Below, in pieces: positions 17,584 through 28,425 of a DNA stretch of 64,000 bases. Location of the stretch: contig JAYKKM010000311.1 of NCBI GenBank assembly GCA_035772405.1, positions 434,001 to 498,000 on the forward strand, given 5' to 3'. Made by a program: the position numbers and the translations under genes. Numbering within the stretch: position 1 is the first letter of the stretch; each line of letters begins with the position of its first letter. The notes below the pieces were generated by a model. It was not told the origin of the DNA. It was given only the letters and a program-made list of their open reading frames with translations, and did no database searches. The DNA comes from Chrysogorgia sp. JL179-B06. Lineage: Eukaryota; Cnidaria; Anthozoa; Scleralcyonacea; Chrysogorgiidae.

Positions 17584-18876
17584 ATGGCTGAAGGTGGGGA
17601 AGGTTTTGATGACCTCGAGATGGAAAACTTCAACGAGTACAAAGACATGAGTGATGAGCAATTAGAAGGGGAGCTCACCAAGACTGATGAGTGGCTCAGC
17701 AAGACAACCCTCGAGTACAACACGAGTGAGATGCCGAGAGACGTTCGTGTTAATTATGACAACTATCGCGACGACGTAAAAAAGATAAGAAGTGAGCTAG
17801 CTAGAAGGCGAGGTGGGCAAAAAGAGACGTCGTTTATCGACACTGACGATGGGGGCACCAACACAGAGGTCCCAACGTTTGATGTCGACGATTTGCCATC
17901 GAATCCTGAGAACCAAATTTTGATAAGCTTAGAAAAGTTCATTAGTAATGAAACTGGGGCGCAATTCAAGCTTGACAATCACGACCCCGACGTGTTAACG
18001 CTGCGACACAGAGCGTCAACAAACAAGAATAACAATGTGCTATTCAGACCCAGGCTCAATAGTAGCGAACTTGGTAAAAAGCAAATAGTTCTCAAACGTG
18101 AAGAAGGTGGTGCTCTGCAGTACAACAACGCTAAGGTCGCGCAACGCGCAGTTAACCAATTTAAAGACCTCATACGTAAAATCCTAGTCAACTTGAAAGA
18201 CCGTGAGGAGACTGTGAGGAGTATGCCGGTGTTGGACACCACACACACGGAACACGACGACATACCTGGATTAACACCAAACGAGAACCGCGAGCTGAAT
18301 GGTGTGCTTAACCCAAGCGATGGCGCGTTGCGCGAATCAAGAATAGGTGACGATGGTGCATTGCAAACACAAGCAGACTACTTTCAAGAAACGATAGATG
18401 AAACGAATGGGAGATTGGCGGAGCTTGATGGCGAAGAGCAAGACTACTTTGGTGTGTTTGAAAGAGTGGAAGGACTCAAGCAAGCCAGAGACAGAACCCT
18501 AGGACAGCGCGAGCTTGAAGAAGCTAGAGAGCAACAAGAAGTCGACATTGACAGATTGCAGAAACTGAAGAAGTGGGCTAAAGAAAATGTGGTTGGGTTG
18601 AGCGCTGTGGCAATTTCAGTGGCTGGAATTATAACAACAATTATTATCGCTGGGAGGTCTGCTGTTATGAAAGGCGCTATGGCCACAAAGTCATTCGCAC
18701 AGGCTGTTAAGAACGCGATAACGAAAATGGGCCCATGGTCTGTTGGGTTGGCTAACTTAGTTTATAATGCGTTGACGTTGGGTGCGAAGGGTCTTGCATG
18801 GTTGGCTCAAAATCTGTGGGTGCTCGCAGTGGTATTCGCGTGGTTTGTGTATGATTATTACAAGCTAAAACGGTAG
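17584..18876 (+). CDS. Membrane protein, copy 2 of a tandem duplicate (longer)
   Basis: 430 residues. The first 20 and last 220 or so residues match copy 1 (shared GLTP.ENRELNG.LNPS, VDIDRLQK.KKWA.EN.VGLSA, GIITTIIIAGRS, KNAITKMGPW). Between them lies an unrelated middle of about 180 residues (STNKNNNVLFRPRLNSSELG among others), so the copies differ by replacement or insertion of the central domain. Both frames are intact, so the duplication is probably functional, as with paralogous membrane proteins of different length in one virion. Confidence 0.8.
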   Translation: MAEGGEGFDDLEMENFNEYKDMSDEQLEGELTKTDEWLSKTTLEYNTSEMPRDVRVNYDNYRDDVKKIRSELARRRGGQKETSFIDTDDGGTNTEVPTFDVDDLPSNPENQILISLEKFISNETGAQFKLDNHDPDVLTLRHRASTNKNNNVLFRPRLNSSELGKKQIVLKREEGGALQYNNAKVAQRAVNQFKDLIRKILVNLKDREETVRSMPVLDTTHTEHDDIPGLTPNENRELNGVLNPSDGALRESRIGDDGALQTQADYFQETIDETNGRLAELDGEEQDYFGVFERVEGLKQARDRTLGQRELEEAREQQEVDIDRLQKLKKWAKENVVGLSAVAISVAGIITTIIIAGRSAVMKGAMATKSFAQAVKNAITKMGPWSVGLANLVYNALTLGAKGLAWLAQNLWVLAVVFAWFVYDYYKLKR

Positions 18877-18928
18877 TCTCATCTTTGAGGGTCTCAGCTT
18901 CGAAGATAACAAAACACACGTAAAGTAT

Positions 18929-20167
18929 ATGAACGTCACATCGGCAGAGTTGAGCCCTGGTTTTAGACGAGCGACTATGGGTGTCATAAAAGGGGTGAGA
19001 ACACAGCATGTGATCACGTTGAACCCTAATAAAGTCAGCCCTGGTGAGGAACTTTACATCGAAACAGCTACTAACCTTGAGCTTCGGTACATGGTGCCTG
19101 GATCGTTAGGTCTAGTGTTCGACTTTAAGAATGCAAACGCCAAAAGTTGGTTCTTGAATAATGTGAGCAAGTTGTTGGTTGAGAAACTTGTTGTAAGACT
19201 AGCTGGAGAAATTGTGTACGACAACAGTGGGGAAAATTACACTGGTGTTTATCGCGACCTTTGGGAAAGTGTTACTGTGCGAGACCAAATGATTGACTAT
19301 GGTATTGGTGGTGAGAACTTGAGAAAGCTAATTTCTAAGGATGATAGTGGTGCGACAAGTGGGAACGTTGCTAAAGTTAGTGACGCGTTGATGTTTAGTG
19401 TGGTTGGAACGAAACAGCGGATTAAGCTTGGTAAGATCATGAATGACCACGGGTTGTATGCTCCTTTTAGCATGAACAACAACTTGCAGTATGCGATCAC
19501 ACTTCCGAAGGCCACAGACATCATGATAGCTCAATCCGGTAGTAGTGTGGGTGGGTACACTCTGGAGAACCTCGAGCTTGAGTATGAAACGATTGATAAC
19601 CAGGAGCTCTCTGATGAGATAACGTCGGGTTACGCAAGTGGTCGTAGTTTGTCATACGAACACGTCACGTTGATGAAAACCACTGAATGGGATAAAGGCA
19701 CAACCATTGTGAACGAGAATGTTAATCTTCCAAGAAAAAGCATGAAGGCGATTGTGTTGCTATTCACGAATAAGGTGCGAACAGACAGTGAGGAGTTTCT
19801 TTACCCAAATGTCGAGAGTGTTAGAGTCACAATTGAAGGTGTGCCAAATAGCGTGTACTCGCAAGGCATCCCAAAGTCGAAGTTCTACGCAGAAGCGAAA
19901 CGATTGTTTGGGTTGGGGGAGGAACACGCTCAGTTCATGACCATACAAAAGTTCTATAAAGATGGCTTTGCGTTAGTCATTGACTTGAGGAGCGTTCAAG
20001 ATAATTACAACGTCGCCACAGGTAAAAAAATTGTGAACACACAATCCGGCGTGCTTCTTGAGATCACTAAGAAAGTGACGACTGCAAATGTTATGTGCAG
20101 GGTGTTCGTGATGAGTGATGGGTTGGTCAACTTTATGAATAATGGGCTGCAATCAATCCAGTATTAA
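18929..20167 (+). CDS. MCP: Major capsid protein, double jelly-roll
   Basis: 412 residues. The N-terminus (LSPGFRRATMGVIKGVRTQHVITLNP) and the conserved second-barrel block (LYPNVESVRVTIEGVPNSVYSQGI, then AEAKRLFG, FALVIDLRSVQDNYNVATGKK, SGVLLEITK) follow the Polinton major capsid pattern. Such proteins trimerise to build an icosahedral shell. The frame is intact and of near-usual, slightly short length. The gene is followed 15 bases later by the packaging ATPase. Confidence 0.88.
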   Translation: MNVTSAELSPGFRRATMGVIKGVRTQHVITLNPNKVSPGEELYIETATNLELRYMVPGSLGLVFDFKNANAKSWFLNNVSKLLVEKLVVRLAGEIVYDNSGENYTGVYRDLWESVTVRDQMIDYGIGGENLRKLISKDDSGATSGNVAKVSDALMFSVVGTKQRIKLGKIMNDHGLYAPFSMNNNLQYAITLPKATDIMIAQSGSSVGGYTLENLELEYETIDNQELSDEITSGYASGRSLSYEHVTLMKTTEWDKGTTIVNENVNLPRKSMKAIVLLFTNKVRTDSEEFLYPNVESVRVTIEGVPNSVYSQGIPKSKFYAEAKRLFGLGEEHAQFMTIQKFYKDGFALVIDLRSVQDNYNVATGKKIVNTQSGVLLEITKKVTTANVMCRVFVMSDGLVNFMNNGLQSIQY

Positions 20168-20182
20168 ATCAAACGCAATTTA

Positions 20183-20782
20183 ATGGAAACTCCGTTTAAT
20201 ATGTTAATCGTTGGTATGACAGCTTGTGGTAAGACACATTATTTGCTAGAAACACTGGAATCTGAGTATCGTGGTAAATTTGACTACATTGTGTTGATTT
20301 GCCCTACTTTCGAGTGGAACAAAGCGTATCAAGATTGGAAATATGTGCGCGACCCCGACGTGTTAGCGATAGACTGTGCGCAAGACAGTGTCGACGCTGT
20401 TCTCAAGTGTGTAACAAATGTTTTTAAAGGTACTAACACTCTGATTGTGTTGGACGACTGCGCAAGTGGGCAGGACGTCAAGAATAGGACTAGTCAATTG
20501 GTCAACTTAGCTTTTAGCGCGCGACATTTTATGTTGAGCGTTATTGTCATCACACAACAACTGACGTCGATCGCAAAACCGTATAGAGAAAACATTAGTA
20601 AGCTCGTTTGCTTTTACTGTCCGAGTAAGAGTGATATGAAGGTTGTTATTGACGATTACCTTGGAGACGTTAGCAAAGAAGAAGCGTCGGCGATTGTGAC
20701 CGCATTAAAAAATAATAAGTACGCTAGACTTGAAATCTCACTGCGCTATCCATACAGTTACAAAGTTGTTACTCCGCAATAA
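20183..20782 (+). CDS. ATP: FtsK/HerA-type genome-packaging ATPase (A32-like)
   Basis: 199 residues. Walker A GMTACGKT at 11-18, Walker B LIVLDDCA with D91-D92, and a sensor VITQQLTSI near 122-130 preceded by FSARH. This is the short Polinton/A32 form that drives DNA into preformed capsids. It sits directly behind the major capsid gene, 15 bases away, and 3 bases before the last gene. Confidence 0.92.
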   Translation: METPFNMLIVGMTACGKTHYLLETLESEYRGKFDYIVLICPTFEWNKAYQDWKYVRDPDVLAIDCAQDSVDAVLKCVTNVFKGTNTLIVLDDCASGQDVKNRTSQLVNLAFSARHFMLSVIVITQQLTSIAKPYRENISKLVCFYCPSKSDMKVVIDDYLGDVSKEEASAIVTALKNNKYARLEISLRYPYSYKVVTPQ

Positions 20783-20785
20783 AAT

Positions 20786-21295
20786 ATGGGTATAAGTAAT
20801 AACGTGATGGTGAAACGCAAAAGTGAGGAAAACCCTACGATTGAGGAATTAGTTGAGGAGACTGATGGTACTTCGACTGTGGAAGACAATATTGACGTTA
20901 GGAGATCCGAACTAATTAGACTGTCTGGCGATGGTGTGGTAAGCCAATCTGAAGCGTACATTAAAAAAGCGTCCGCAAAGGTTATCGACAAGATATGGCG
21001 CCAATACGAGTTGAAGAGAATGGAAATCGCAAACGCCGTTCTCACCGACTTGCTAATCAGCAAATTCGCTAGCTTACTAGATGGGTTGAACGCTATTGAG
21101 AACCCTGACGAACTAAATGATGAGTTGCAAAAAGATCCGTTATTAAAGAAAGACGTTGAGAGCATTGTCGCGATTGTGACGCCGTACGTGCCCTTCTTGG
21201 GCTTGTTGTCAGGAGGAATCACAACGTCGAAATATGTGTACGATCACCATTTTAGAAGTGCGACAAACACTGAAAATAGTGAACAAACGGACTAA
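20786..21295 (+). CDS. Unknown 169-aa protein whose end lies in the TIR
   Basis: The N-terminal third is acidic and flexible. Then come a helical region (AYIKKASAKVIDKIWRQYELKRMEIANAVL) and a hydrophobic segment (IVAIVTPYVPFLGLLSGG). The final 11 residues ATNTENSEQTD are encoded by the right TIR and are identical to the polymerase C-terminus. The gene is last in the rightward unit. Function unknown; association with packaging or capsid is inferred from position only. Confidence 0.65.
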   Translation: MGISNNVMVKRKSEENPTIEELVEETDGTSTVEDNIDVRRSELIRLSGDGVVSQSEAYIKKASAKVIDKIWRQYELKRMEIANAVLTDLLISKFASLLDGLNAIENPDELNDELQKDPLLKKDVESIVAIVTPYVPFLGLLSGGITTSKYVYDHHFRSATNTENSEQTD

Positions 21296-21369
21296 TCTAT
21301 TATTAACAGGTGGCAATAATCTAATTTGCATAACAGGTGGCAATTTTATCACGCGTGAGACACTTTTAC

Positions 21370-21760
21370 GATACATAAATTTGTAAAAATGTTGAAATGA
21401 CTATTTTCTTAAGTACGATTTGACAAATTTGTGAAAATGTTGAAACGGCTATTTTCCTGTGATTTGACAAATTTGTGAAAATGTTGAAACGACTATTTTT
21501 TTAATGTGACATAAATTTGTGAAAATGTTGAAACGACACTTTCTATTATTTTTTAAATGTAACGTAAACTTGTGGAAACGTTGAAACGATTATTTTTCCT
21601 AAATGTGATTTGACGTAAATTTGTGAAAATGTTGAAACGACACTTTCTATTTTTCCTAAATGTGATTTGACAAATTTGTGAAAATGTTGAAACGACACTC
21701 TCTATTTGCGAAAATTTTGAAACGACACTTTCTATTTTTAAAAAATGTGACTGAAATGAC
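21370..21760. repeat. Subterminal tandem repeats, right TIR
   Basis: GTGAAAATGTTGAAACGAC recurs about nine times with short spacers. This is the mirror image of the array at 4500-4890. Confidence 0.8.
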
Positions 21761-21883
21761 ACCAAATTAAGCAAAATCGTGATTTTCGTTAAATTTGGTA
21801 TTGTCTCATGAGTCTCGCATGTGTTCGACATCAATCGAGTAGAAAACGTGGGAGGGGTGTCTAGCTTGATTAACGATTGCCAT

Positions 21884-22049
21884 AGTAGTATAGAGAGTGG
21901 GGCTACGAGCTTATCAATGTCAACCGTAATATAAATACCAAAACATCACCAAATTTGTCGAGTCGCGGCTTGGCACAAATTTGGTGATGTTTTGGTATTT
22001 ATATTACGGTTGACATTGGTGAGCTCGTAGCCCCACTCTCTATACTACT
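21884..22049. repeat. Terminal palindrome, right
   Basis: A 166-bp hairpin-forming tip ending ...CTATACTACT at 22049. Loop orientation is consistent with a plain inverted copy of the left tip, with no flip. Confidence 0.9.
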
Positions 22050-22055
22050 GGTAAG
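22050..22055. repeat. Target-site duplication of inner Polinton, right copy
   Basis: GGTAAG, matching 4207-4212. Confidence 0.93.
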
Positions 22056-22164
22056 ATATTGATGTGATTATATAGTGAATTGAATTGTATATATATATAT
22101 ATATATATGAATAGTTGTTTCATTCTTATAAGAGTTTAATATGTTGTCGTATATCTTTTGACAG
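22051..22164 (+). other. Predicted 5'-leader intron of outer polymerase gene
   Basis: In the uninterrupted outer element GAGAAG|GTAAGATATTG forms a donor. ATCTTTTGACAG at 22153-22164 forms an acceptor 2 bases before the ATG at 22167. The intron would be 114 bp, close to the 111-bp intron found in the same gene. It includes a (TA)n microsatellite near 22090. The inner Polinton used this donor as its target. Confidence 0.45.
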
Positions 22165-22166
22165 TA

Positions 22167-25100
22167 ATGGATCTTATCAGTGTGATCAATGGTTGTACAC
22201 TCATCGAAGAGATTGAAGTGCTAGAGTATTTTTTTTACTTTGACGAGAGGCATCGAGAAGCCGCTTTCAATCGACGCATCGTGATATGGTCGAACAATCT
22301 GGTGCGAGATTTGGAGATTGAGAGACGAGGAATACACCCAGAGCTATTTAATGGTTGGTCGACCGAAGAACGCGCCGAGTTCGATAACGACTGGAACGAC
22401 GATTCTTTCCTCGCTAGTCTGCCATCGACCCCTGAAGTTATGCCCGAGTGGTTCAACGATTGGGACGATGATTCTTTCCTCGAACACTTACCTGAAGTAT
22501 AATACCCGAGGCTATCCAGACCGGATAAGGAAACCGCAAGCGGCCAGCTGAGGTAAACGATGGAGCATCAACAAGTAAGAAACTTAAAACTGTTCCGTTA
22601 TTCACTGTTAAGTCTGTGAAACAAGTCAAAGTTAAGATATTTAAGACCACGGGCATTGATTATAAGATCCAGTTTAATAATTTGCAAGTTCAAGGCTTGC
22701 CTGATGTCCTAAGGCATCTACATGAAGTGTTTGAGAGTGTGTTAGATCGTGTCACCGATGGTGTAGCTTCACACGACCAAGTCCGATTCATCATGCATTC
22801 GCCTCAACTCGAGTATCCCATTTCTCTACCGTTCATGCCTCGTGAAAAATTGACTGTCGAGCGAATTTTGGCCGAAATCGAGAGAGTAATTCAGTCGAAC
22901 GATACGTTTACCCTTGACGATACCATTACTGTGAATATTATTCATGTCGAGATGCCAAACGGTGGTACGGGACGGAAACGGAAAATTGCTAATTTAGACA
23001 AATACCTTGAAAGGAAACATTGCATCGTACGAATTCAGAACAAAGATGATGTGTGTCTCGCTCGCGCTATTATCGTTGCGAAAGCCAAAGTTGACAACGA
23101 TGAGAGATATCAGCGCATAAGCGATTCGCGGAAGACTCTACAAGGCGATCTTGCTCATGAACTTCACGAGAATGCCAACGTTCCGTTAGGACGATGTGGT
23201 ATTGAAGAAGTCAAGCGATTTCAAACCTATTTAACCGACTATCAAATTAACATTGTTTCAAAGGAACATTTGAATACATTAATTTATTCTGGTCCTGAAG
23301 CATCAAAACATATTTATCTTTACGCCCACGATAACCATTACGACGTGATTTCAAGCATGCCTGCGTTCTTGGCTCGCAAGAAATACTGCCATGTTTGTAA
23401 GAAAGGCTACGATAAGATCGAAGACCATCTTTGCGGCGATACCTGCAAGTTGTGTTATACACAGAACTGTCCGATAACGAACTGGGTACACTGTAACGAG
23501 TGCAATCGGTTCTTTAAAAGCCAAGAATGTTTCGATCGGCACAAAGCAACCGTGGGCGAGAAACGACCGATTTGTGCATCCGTCGTGAAATGTCAACACT
23601 GCAATCAAGTAGTGAAAAGGGTCAACGAGCTCCCTCAAAGTCATAATTGCGGACTAGTTCGGTGTACCGTATGCCAACAATACGTCGACCCTGAAAACCA
23701 CCAGTGTAACATGCAACCGGCAAAGAAGAAAAAATCCACTGATCAAACACAATCGGACACGAATTTAATTGACAATGAGACCGCCGTGGGCGGAGAAGCG
23801 AACGAAGGAGGAGAAAGCGAGTACTCCCAGCTAATATTTTTCGACTTCGAATGCACGCAAGAAGGTGGAGAACACTTACCAAATGTATGTGTCGTCCACA
23901 ACGAGAGCGGTGACGAAAAAGTATTTAGTGGCCCAAATACGAGAGATGATTTTTGTGAATGGCTGTTCCAAGAGCAAAACTCCGGCAGCATAGTAATGGC
24001 CCATAATTTCCAAGGCTATGACGGCTATTTCATCCTGCAATACCTACACAAGAATGGTTTGGTACCCGAAGTAATTATGCGTGGGGCGAAGATTTTAACA
24101 CTCAATGTACCTGTGTTAAATATCAAGTTTGTCGATTCATTATGTTTCATACCGATGAGACTCGCAAACTTTCCAAAAACATTCGGTCTAAACGAACTTG
24201 CCAAGGGCTATTTCCCACACTATTTCAATACTTGAAGCCAACCAGAACTATGTGGGCCCCCTTCCAGACGCTGAGTATTACAATCCTTACGGCATGGCAC
24301 CTGGTGATCGCGAGAAATTTTATGTCTGGTATAATGAACTGATAGCCAACAATTATGTGTTCAACTTCCAAGAGGAAATCCTCACGTATTGCCGATCAGA
24401 CGTCGACATCCTCCGACGTTGTTGTCTCGAGTTTCGAGAACTGTTTCGTTCAGTCACCGGCATTGATCCCTTCGAGAAATGTCTGACGATTGCTTCGGCC
24501 TGTAATCTCGTATTCCGCAAAAACTTTCTCCAGGAGAACTCCATCGCCATCATCCCACCCCATGGTTATCGACCTCAAGATAAACAATCTGTTATTGCCC
24601 TTAAATGGCTAGCACACACCGCCCGAAGCAACAACCTTTCCAATTCGACATTCGCGTAATTTTGGCGAGCAGCGCATTGGTAAATATCGCGTCGACGGTT
24701 TCCACACAGAGTCCAATACCGTTTATGAATTCCATGGATGTTTCTGGCATGGTTGTATCCGATGCTACGCAAGAGACACGGTCAACCCTGTAAGTCAACA
24801 AACCATGCAAGATCTCCACCAACGTACCCTCGAGAAAACGCGTTATTTGAAAGGCCAAAACTATAACGTAGTTGAGATGTGGGAATGCGATCTACGACGC
24901 CAATTGGAAACCAATCCTGAAATGAAAAATTATTTCGACAACTTCGAAATCGTGGAGCCTCTTGAACCGAGACATGCTTTCTACGGTGGTCGCACAAATG
25001 CTTCTAAATTATTTCACCAATGTCAAACCGATGAGAGGATACACTACGTAGATTTTACAAGTCTTTATCCTTGGTGTAATAAATACGGAGAATATCCCCT

Positions 25101-26400
25101 TGGTCATCCAGAAATTATCACTGAGAACTTTGGAGATATTTCACAGTATTTTGGTCTTGTGAAATGCACTGTTCTACCTCCGCGTCAACTTTACCACCCA
25201 GTCCTTCCCTATCGTGCTCATGGGAAACTGATGTTTCCGCTATGCAAGCTATGTACAGACGGTCTGAGTCAAGAACCGTGCAACCACACAGATCAGGAGC
25301 GAGCCATTCAAGGTTCATGGGTCACCTTAGAGTTGCAAAAGGCATTGCAGAAAGGGTATCGTCTGCTCGCAATTCATGAAGTGTGGCATTTTCCCCAACA
25401 AAGCAATGTGCTTTTTAAAGATTATATTGACACTTTCTTAAAAATTAAGCAGGAGTCCAGTGGCTTTCCCGAAGGTTGTGACACCGAAGAGAAGAGGCAA
25501 GAGTACATCGACGAGTATTATCAACGAGAGGGTGTTCTTATGGATCTCAACAAAATAGAGAAGAACCCGGGTCTACGTGCCTTATCAAAGCTGATGCTGA
25601 ACTCATTTTGGGGTAAGTCGTAGAAATAGCGTATAGACATGCATACGTGGCATCAGGAGAGAGGGAGGGAGAGAGTGAGTATATATGTAATAGATCGTAA
25701 TATATTTGCTTTTGTTTTTGAAGGGAAGTTCGCGCAAAAGCCCAATATGACCAAAGTCAAACTCGTGTCCGAACCCGAAGAATACTTCGACATGCTAACT
25801 TCCGACGAGATCAATGTTACCGATGCATCCTTTGTGAGTGACGATGTTATTGAGCTACGATACGAGAACCAGGAGAACTTCGTTGAACCCAACGCCAGGA
25901 CCAACGTAGTCATCGCCGCCTTTACGACGGCCCATGCGAGGCTCAAGCTTTACAGTGTGTTGGAGTAGTTGGGGGAAAGAGCGTTGTATTACGACACGGA
26001 CTCAGTCATATACGTGAGTAAGCCAGGAGAGCTGGAGCCTGAGACTGCATGAGTTTACCTTGGTGAATTAACGGATGAACTTGACGGTGATTATATCACC
26101 ACTTTTGTTTCGGGAGGACCGAAAAATTATGCGTACGAACTAAGTAGTGGAAAGACATGTTGTAAAATTCGAGGAATCACTTTAAATTATCAAACATTAC
26201 AAACAGTTAATTTTAGTGTTATGAAATATATGGTTGTAGGGATAGGTCCAGCGAAGGTGTCAGTGGACATCCCATTTAAAATTACTAGGGATACCAGCAC
26301 AAAGCAAGTTGTCACAAAGCAGCAAAGTAAAGACTATAGAGTAGTTTACAATAAACGTATGATTCAAGATAATTTTAATACAGTTCCTTACGGTTTTTAG
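22167..26400 (+). pseudogene. POLB: Protein-primed DNA polymerase B of the outer Polinton, decayed
   Basis: Reading starts MDLISVINGC (22167-22502; contains a WNDDSFL/WDDDSFL repeat) and resumes in another frame by about 22530 (KRPAEV...). A Cys/His-rich zinc-finger region spans about 23380-23710. Exo I DFE is near 23843, Exo II HNFQGYD near 24002 and Exo III YCRSDVDIL near 24387. Motif A DFTSLYP is near 25052, motif B NSFWGK spans the intron, motif C YYDTDS is near 25986 and KNYAYEL near 26120. Breaks: a frame change near 22503-22530, one-base shifts near 24232 and 24640, an in-frame TAG at 25966-25968 and a TGA at 26050-26052. It is a different lineage from the inner polymerase (SLYP rather than NLYG). 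Confidence 0.92.
25613..25723 (+). other. GT-AG intron within the outer polymerase pseudogene
   Basis: GTAAGTCG after TTTTGGG and a pyrimidine-rich TTTTGTTTTTGAAG before GGAAGTTCG. Removing 111 bp restores the conserved motif B reading across the junction. Its presence shows this Polinton gene evolved under spliceosomal expression in the nucleus. Confidence 0.75.
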
Positions 26401-26790
26401 TGTGTTTGTAAATAATTTAAATTCGTGTGTTTGTAAATAGGAAAACTTAATATATTTTATCAACTTTGAAATTGTCTAATTTATTCATTGTGTGGGATAC
26501 GAATCCACGTTATCTCGGGATTTAACGCCCAGCGCCCTAAACCACTTGGTCATCCTACAGGTATCTACACTTTTGGCTGTTTATTTTCGAAATGAATCCA
26601 AAACTAGAAGAAGGGGTGAGGGGAAACAATTTTGTTTTGTGATTAAAATTAAATTGTATGTGTGTGCATGACTAATGGTATTTAAATCGAGTCATTAAGA
26701 AAGAACCAAGTGAATAAAAAGTAATTTCCCGCTCGCCTAGCTCTGTGATGTAATTATTTGTGCACAGCTATTGCGAAGGGGATGGAAGGT
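26401..26790. other. Non-coding part of outer Polinton
   Basis: 3' flank of the polymerase pseudogene. It holds only the tRNA-like segment below. Confidence 0.5.
26487..26560 (-). tRNA. Degenerate tRNA-like sequence (pseudo-tRNA or SINE head)
   Basis: On the minus strand TGACCAAGTGG resembles the internal A box and GATTCGTATCC the B box, at tRNA spacing, with CTGGGCGTTAAATCCCG as an anticodon-arm-like hairpin. The acceptor arms do not pair, so it is not a working tRNA. It may be a tRNA-derived SINE fragment. Confidence 0.35.
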
Positions 26791-26791
26791 G

Positions 26792-28200
26792 TATTTCTCA
26801 AACGGGCCACAGGGCCACGAAAAAGGCCCCCGGGGCCATTTTGAAGGATGTATCCTCATGGAAAGGGCCAAAGGGCCATTTTGTAAACTTATCGATATAA
26901 ATGTAATATGTAGTAAATTTAACTATTCAGTTGACATCAATAGCCAAACAGTTATATACCCAAGCAATGCCAAATTTTTCCAACAGGCTTACGGCTCGCA
27001 GATGTGACGGTAGAGAGTTGAATATCCTAGGGGATCTACAGTAGAAACTGTTCTGAAAAGTTACGCTATTCACTTTAGGGATATTTAAAACAAATTCATT
27101 TGATCGGTTTGTACGTCTTGTAACACGGCTGGAGGAATTAATAGAAATGTAAGAGTCACATGAACCAACTAATGCTTTAAAAAATGTATACTAAGTCCAG
27201 GTACTCGTGCCAGTAGGACAGAGGTAGCAGTCGTAGCAGTTTAAACTTTAAACTTTAACTTTACTTTAACTTCTAACTTTACTTTAACTTTTCTTTAACT
27301 TTACTTTAACTTTGCTTTAACTTTTAATTTTAACTTTTAAATTTACTTTAACTTCGCATGCAGCGGGTCACAATTTTGGCTTGGGTGAATATTCATGGAG
27401 GTGAGCGGGGATAGTAGGTATATTTCTCAAACGGGCCACAGGGCCACGAAAAAGGCCCCCAGGGCAATTTTGAAGGATGTATCGCCAGTAAAAGGGCCAA
27501 AGGGCCACGAAAAAGGCCCTCAGGGCCATTTTGTAAACTTATCGTATAAATGTTATGTAGTAAATTAAACTATTCAGTTGACATCAATAGCCAAACAGTT
27601 ATATACCCAAGCAATGCCAATTTTTTCCAACAGGCTTACGGCTCGCAGATGTGACGGTAGAGAGTTGAATATCCCAGGGGAGCTACAGTAGAAACTGTTC
27701 TGAAAAGTTACGCTATTCACTTTAGGGATATTTAAAACAAATTCATTTGATCGGTTTGTACGTCTTGCAACACGGCTGGAGGAATTAATAGAAATGTAAG
27801 AGTCATATGAACCAACTAATGCTTTAAAAATGTATACTAAGTCCATGTACTCGTGCCAGTAGGACAAAAGGTAGCAGTCCTCTAGAGGTAGCAGTCGTAG
27901 CAGTTTAAACTTTTAACTTTAACTTTAAATTTACTTTAACTTTAACTTTAAATTTACTTTAACTTTAACTTCTAACTTTACTTTAACTTTTCTTTAACTT
28001 TATTTTAACTTTGCTTTAACTTTTAATTTTAACTGTTAAATTTACTTTAACTTCGCATGCAGCGGGTCACAATTTCGGCTATATATGGCGATTTGAGGGC
28101 TGGATGGGTGAATTGTGAGGGAGAGGTATTCATGGAGGTCAGCGGGGATAGTCGGTATATTTCTCAAACGGGCCACAGGGCCACGAAAAAGGCCCTCCGG
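26792..28200. repeat. Tandem units of LINE 3' fragments with GGCC and CTTTAA repeats
   Basis: Units start TATTTCTCAAACGGGCCACA at about 26792, 27420 and 28158. Each full unit has GGGCC-rich short repeats, then a minus-strand fragment of a LINE reverse-transcriptase C-terminus (clearest at 27574-27867: YWHEYMDLVYIFKALVG...TFQNSFYCSSPGIFNSLP). It is followed by a (CTTTAA)n tract (27241-27360; 27900-28050) and GCATGCAGCGGGTCACAATTT. Segmental amplification of a composite insertion explains it. No intact gene. Confidence 0.75.
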
Positions 28201-28224
28201 GCCATTTGGGGTGTTTTGGTGGGA

Positions 28225-28425
28225 TGATTCTCTTCAACGTAACATCACCGCCATGAAGTGTCTTCGTTGGAAAACCCGCTTCTACCTCAACAACGAAGAA
28301 TGGAACATTCGGTTCTGTGACGGAGAAGATAAAGAATGGAAACGAGCGAACAGTTCTGTAACCATAGAGTAAATACAGCGTCGTTCCATTCGAGTACTGA
28401 TTCTCTTCAACGTAACATCACCGCA
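28225..28425 (+). repeat. Tandem duplication of the 5' end of the next gene
   Basis: GATTCTCTTCAACGTAACAT occurs at 28226 and 28399, an offset of 173 bp. The first copy carries a diverged start (MKCLRWK) that ends in a stop at 28370-28372. Confidence 0.75.

Larger units (their letters stand above)
4213..22049. mobile_element. Inner, complete Polinton/Maverick (virus-like element)
   Basis: It is 17,837 bp long, bounded by GGTAAG duplications, with AG...CT ends and near-identical TIRs of about 790 bp. It carries the full Polinton core: protein-primed polymerase B, DDE integrase with chromodomain, packaging ATPase, and double- and single-jelly-roll capsid proteins. Genes are tightly packed, often 2-20 bases apart. 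Nearly all frames are intact and the TIRs differ by only a few substitutions and small indels, so insertion looks recent. The one broken gene is Bro-N/VRR-NUC. Cargo beyond the core includes thymidine kinase and a VLTF3-like zinc-ribbon protein. Confidence 0.95.
21260..22049. repeat. Right TIR of inner Polinton
   Basis: Inverted copy of 4213-5000 with a few small indels and substitutions in the tandem zone (for example one extra AAT near 21547). It includes the stop codon of the last gene. Confidence 0.93.

Noticed and set aside
26487..26560. Functional tRNA gene
   Set aside because: A and B boxes are recognisable but the acceptor arms do not pair, so it is kept only as a tRNA-like relic.
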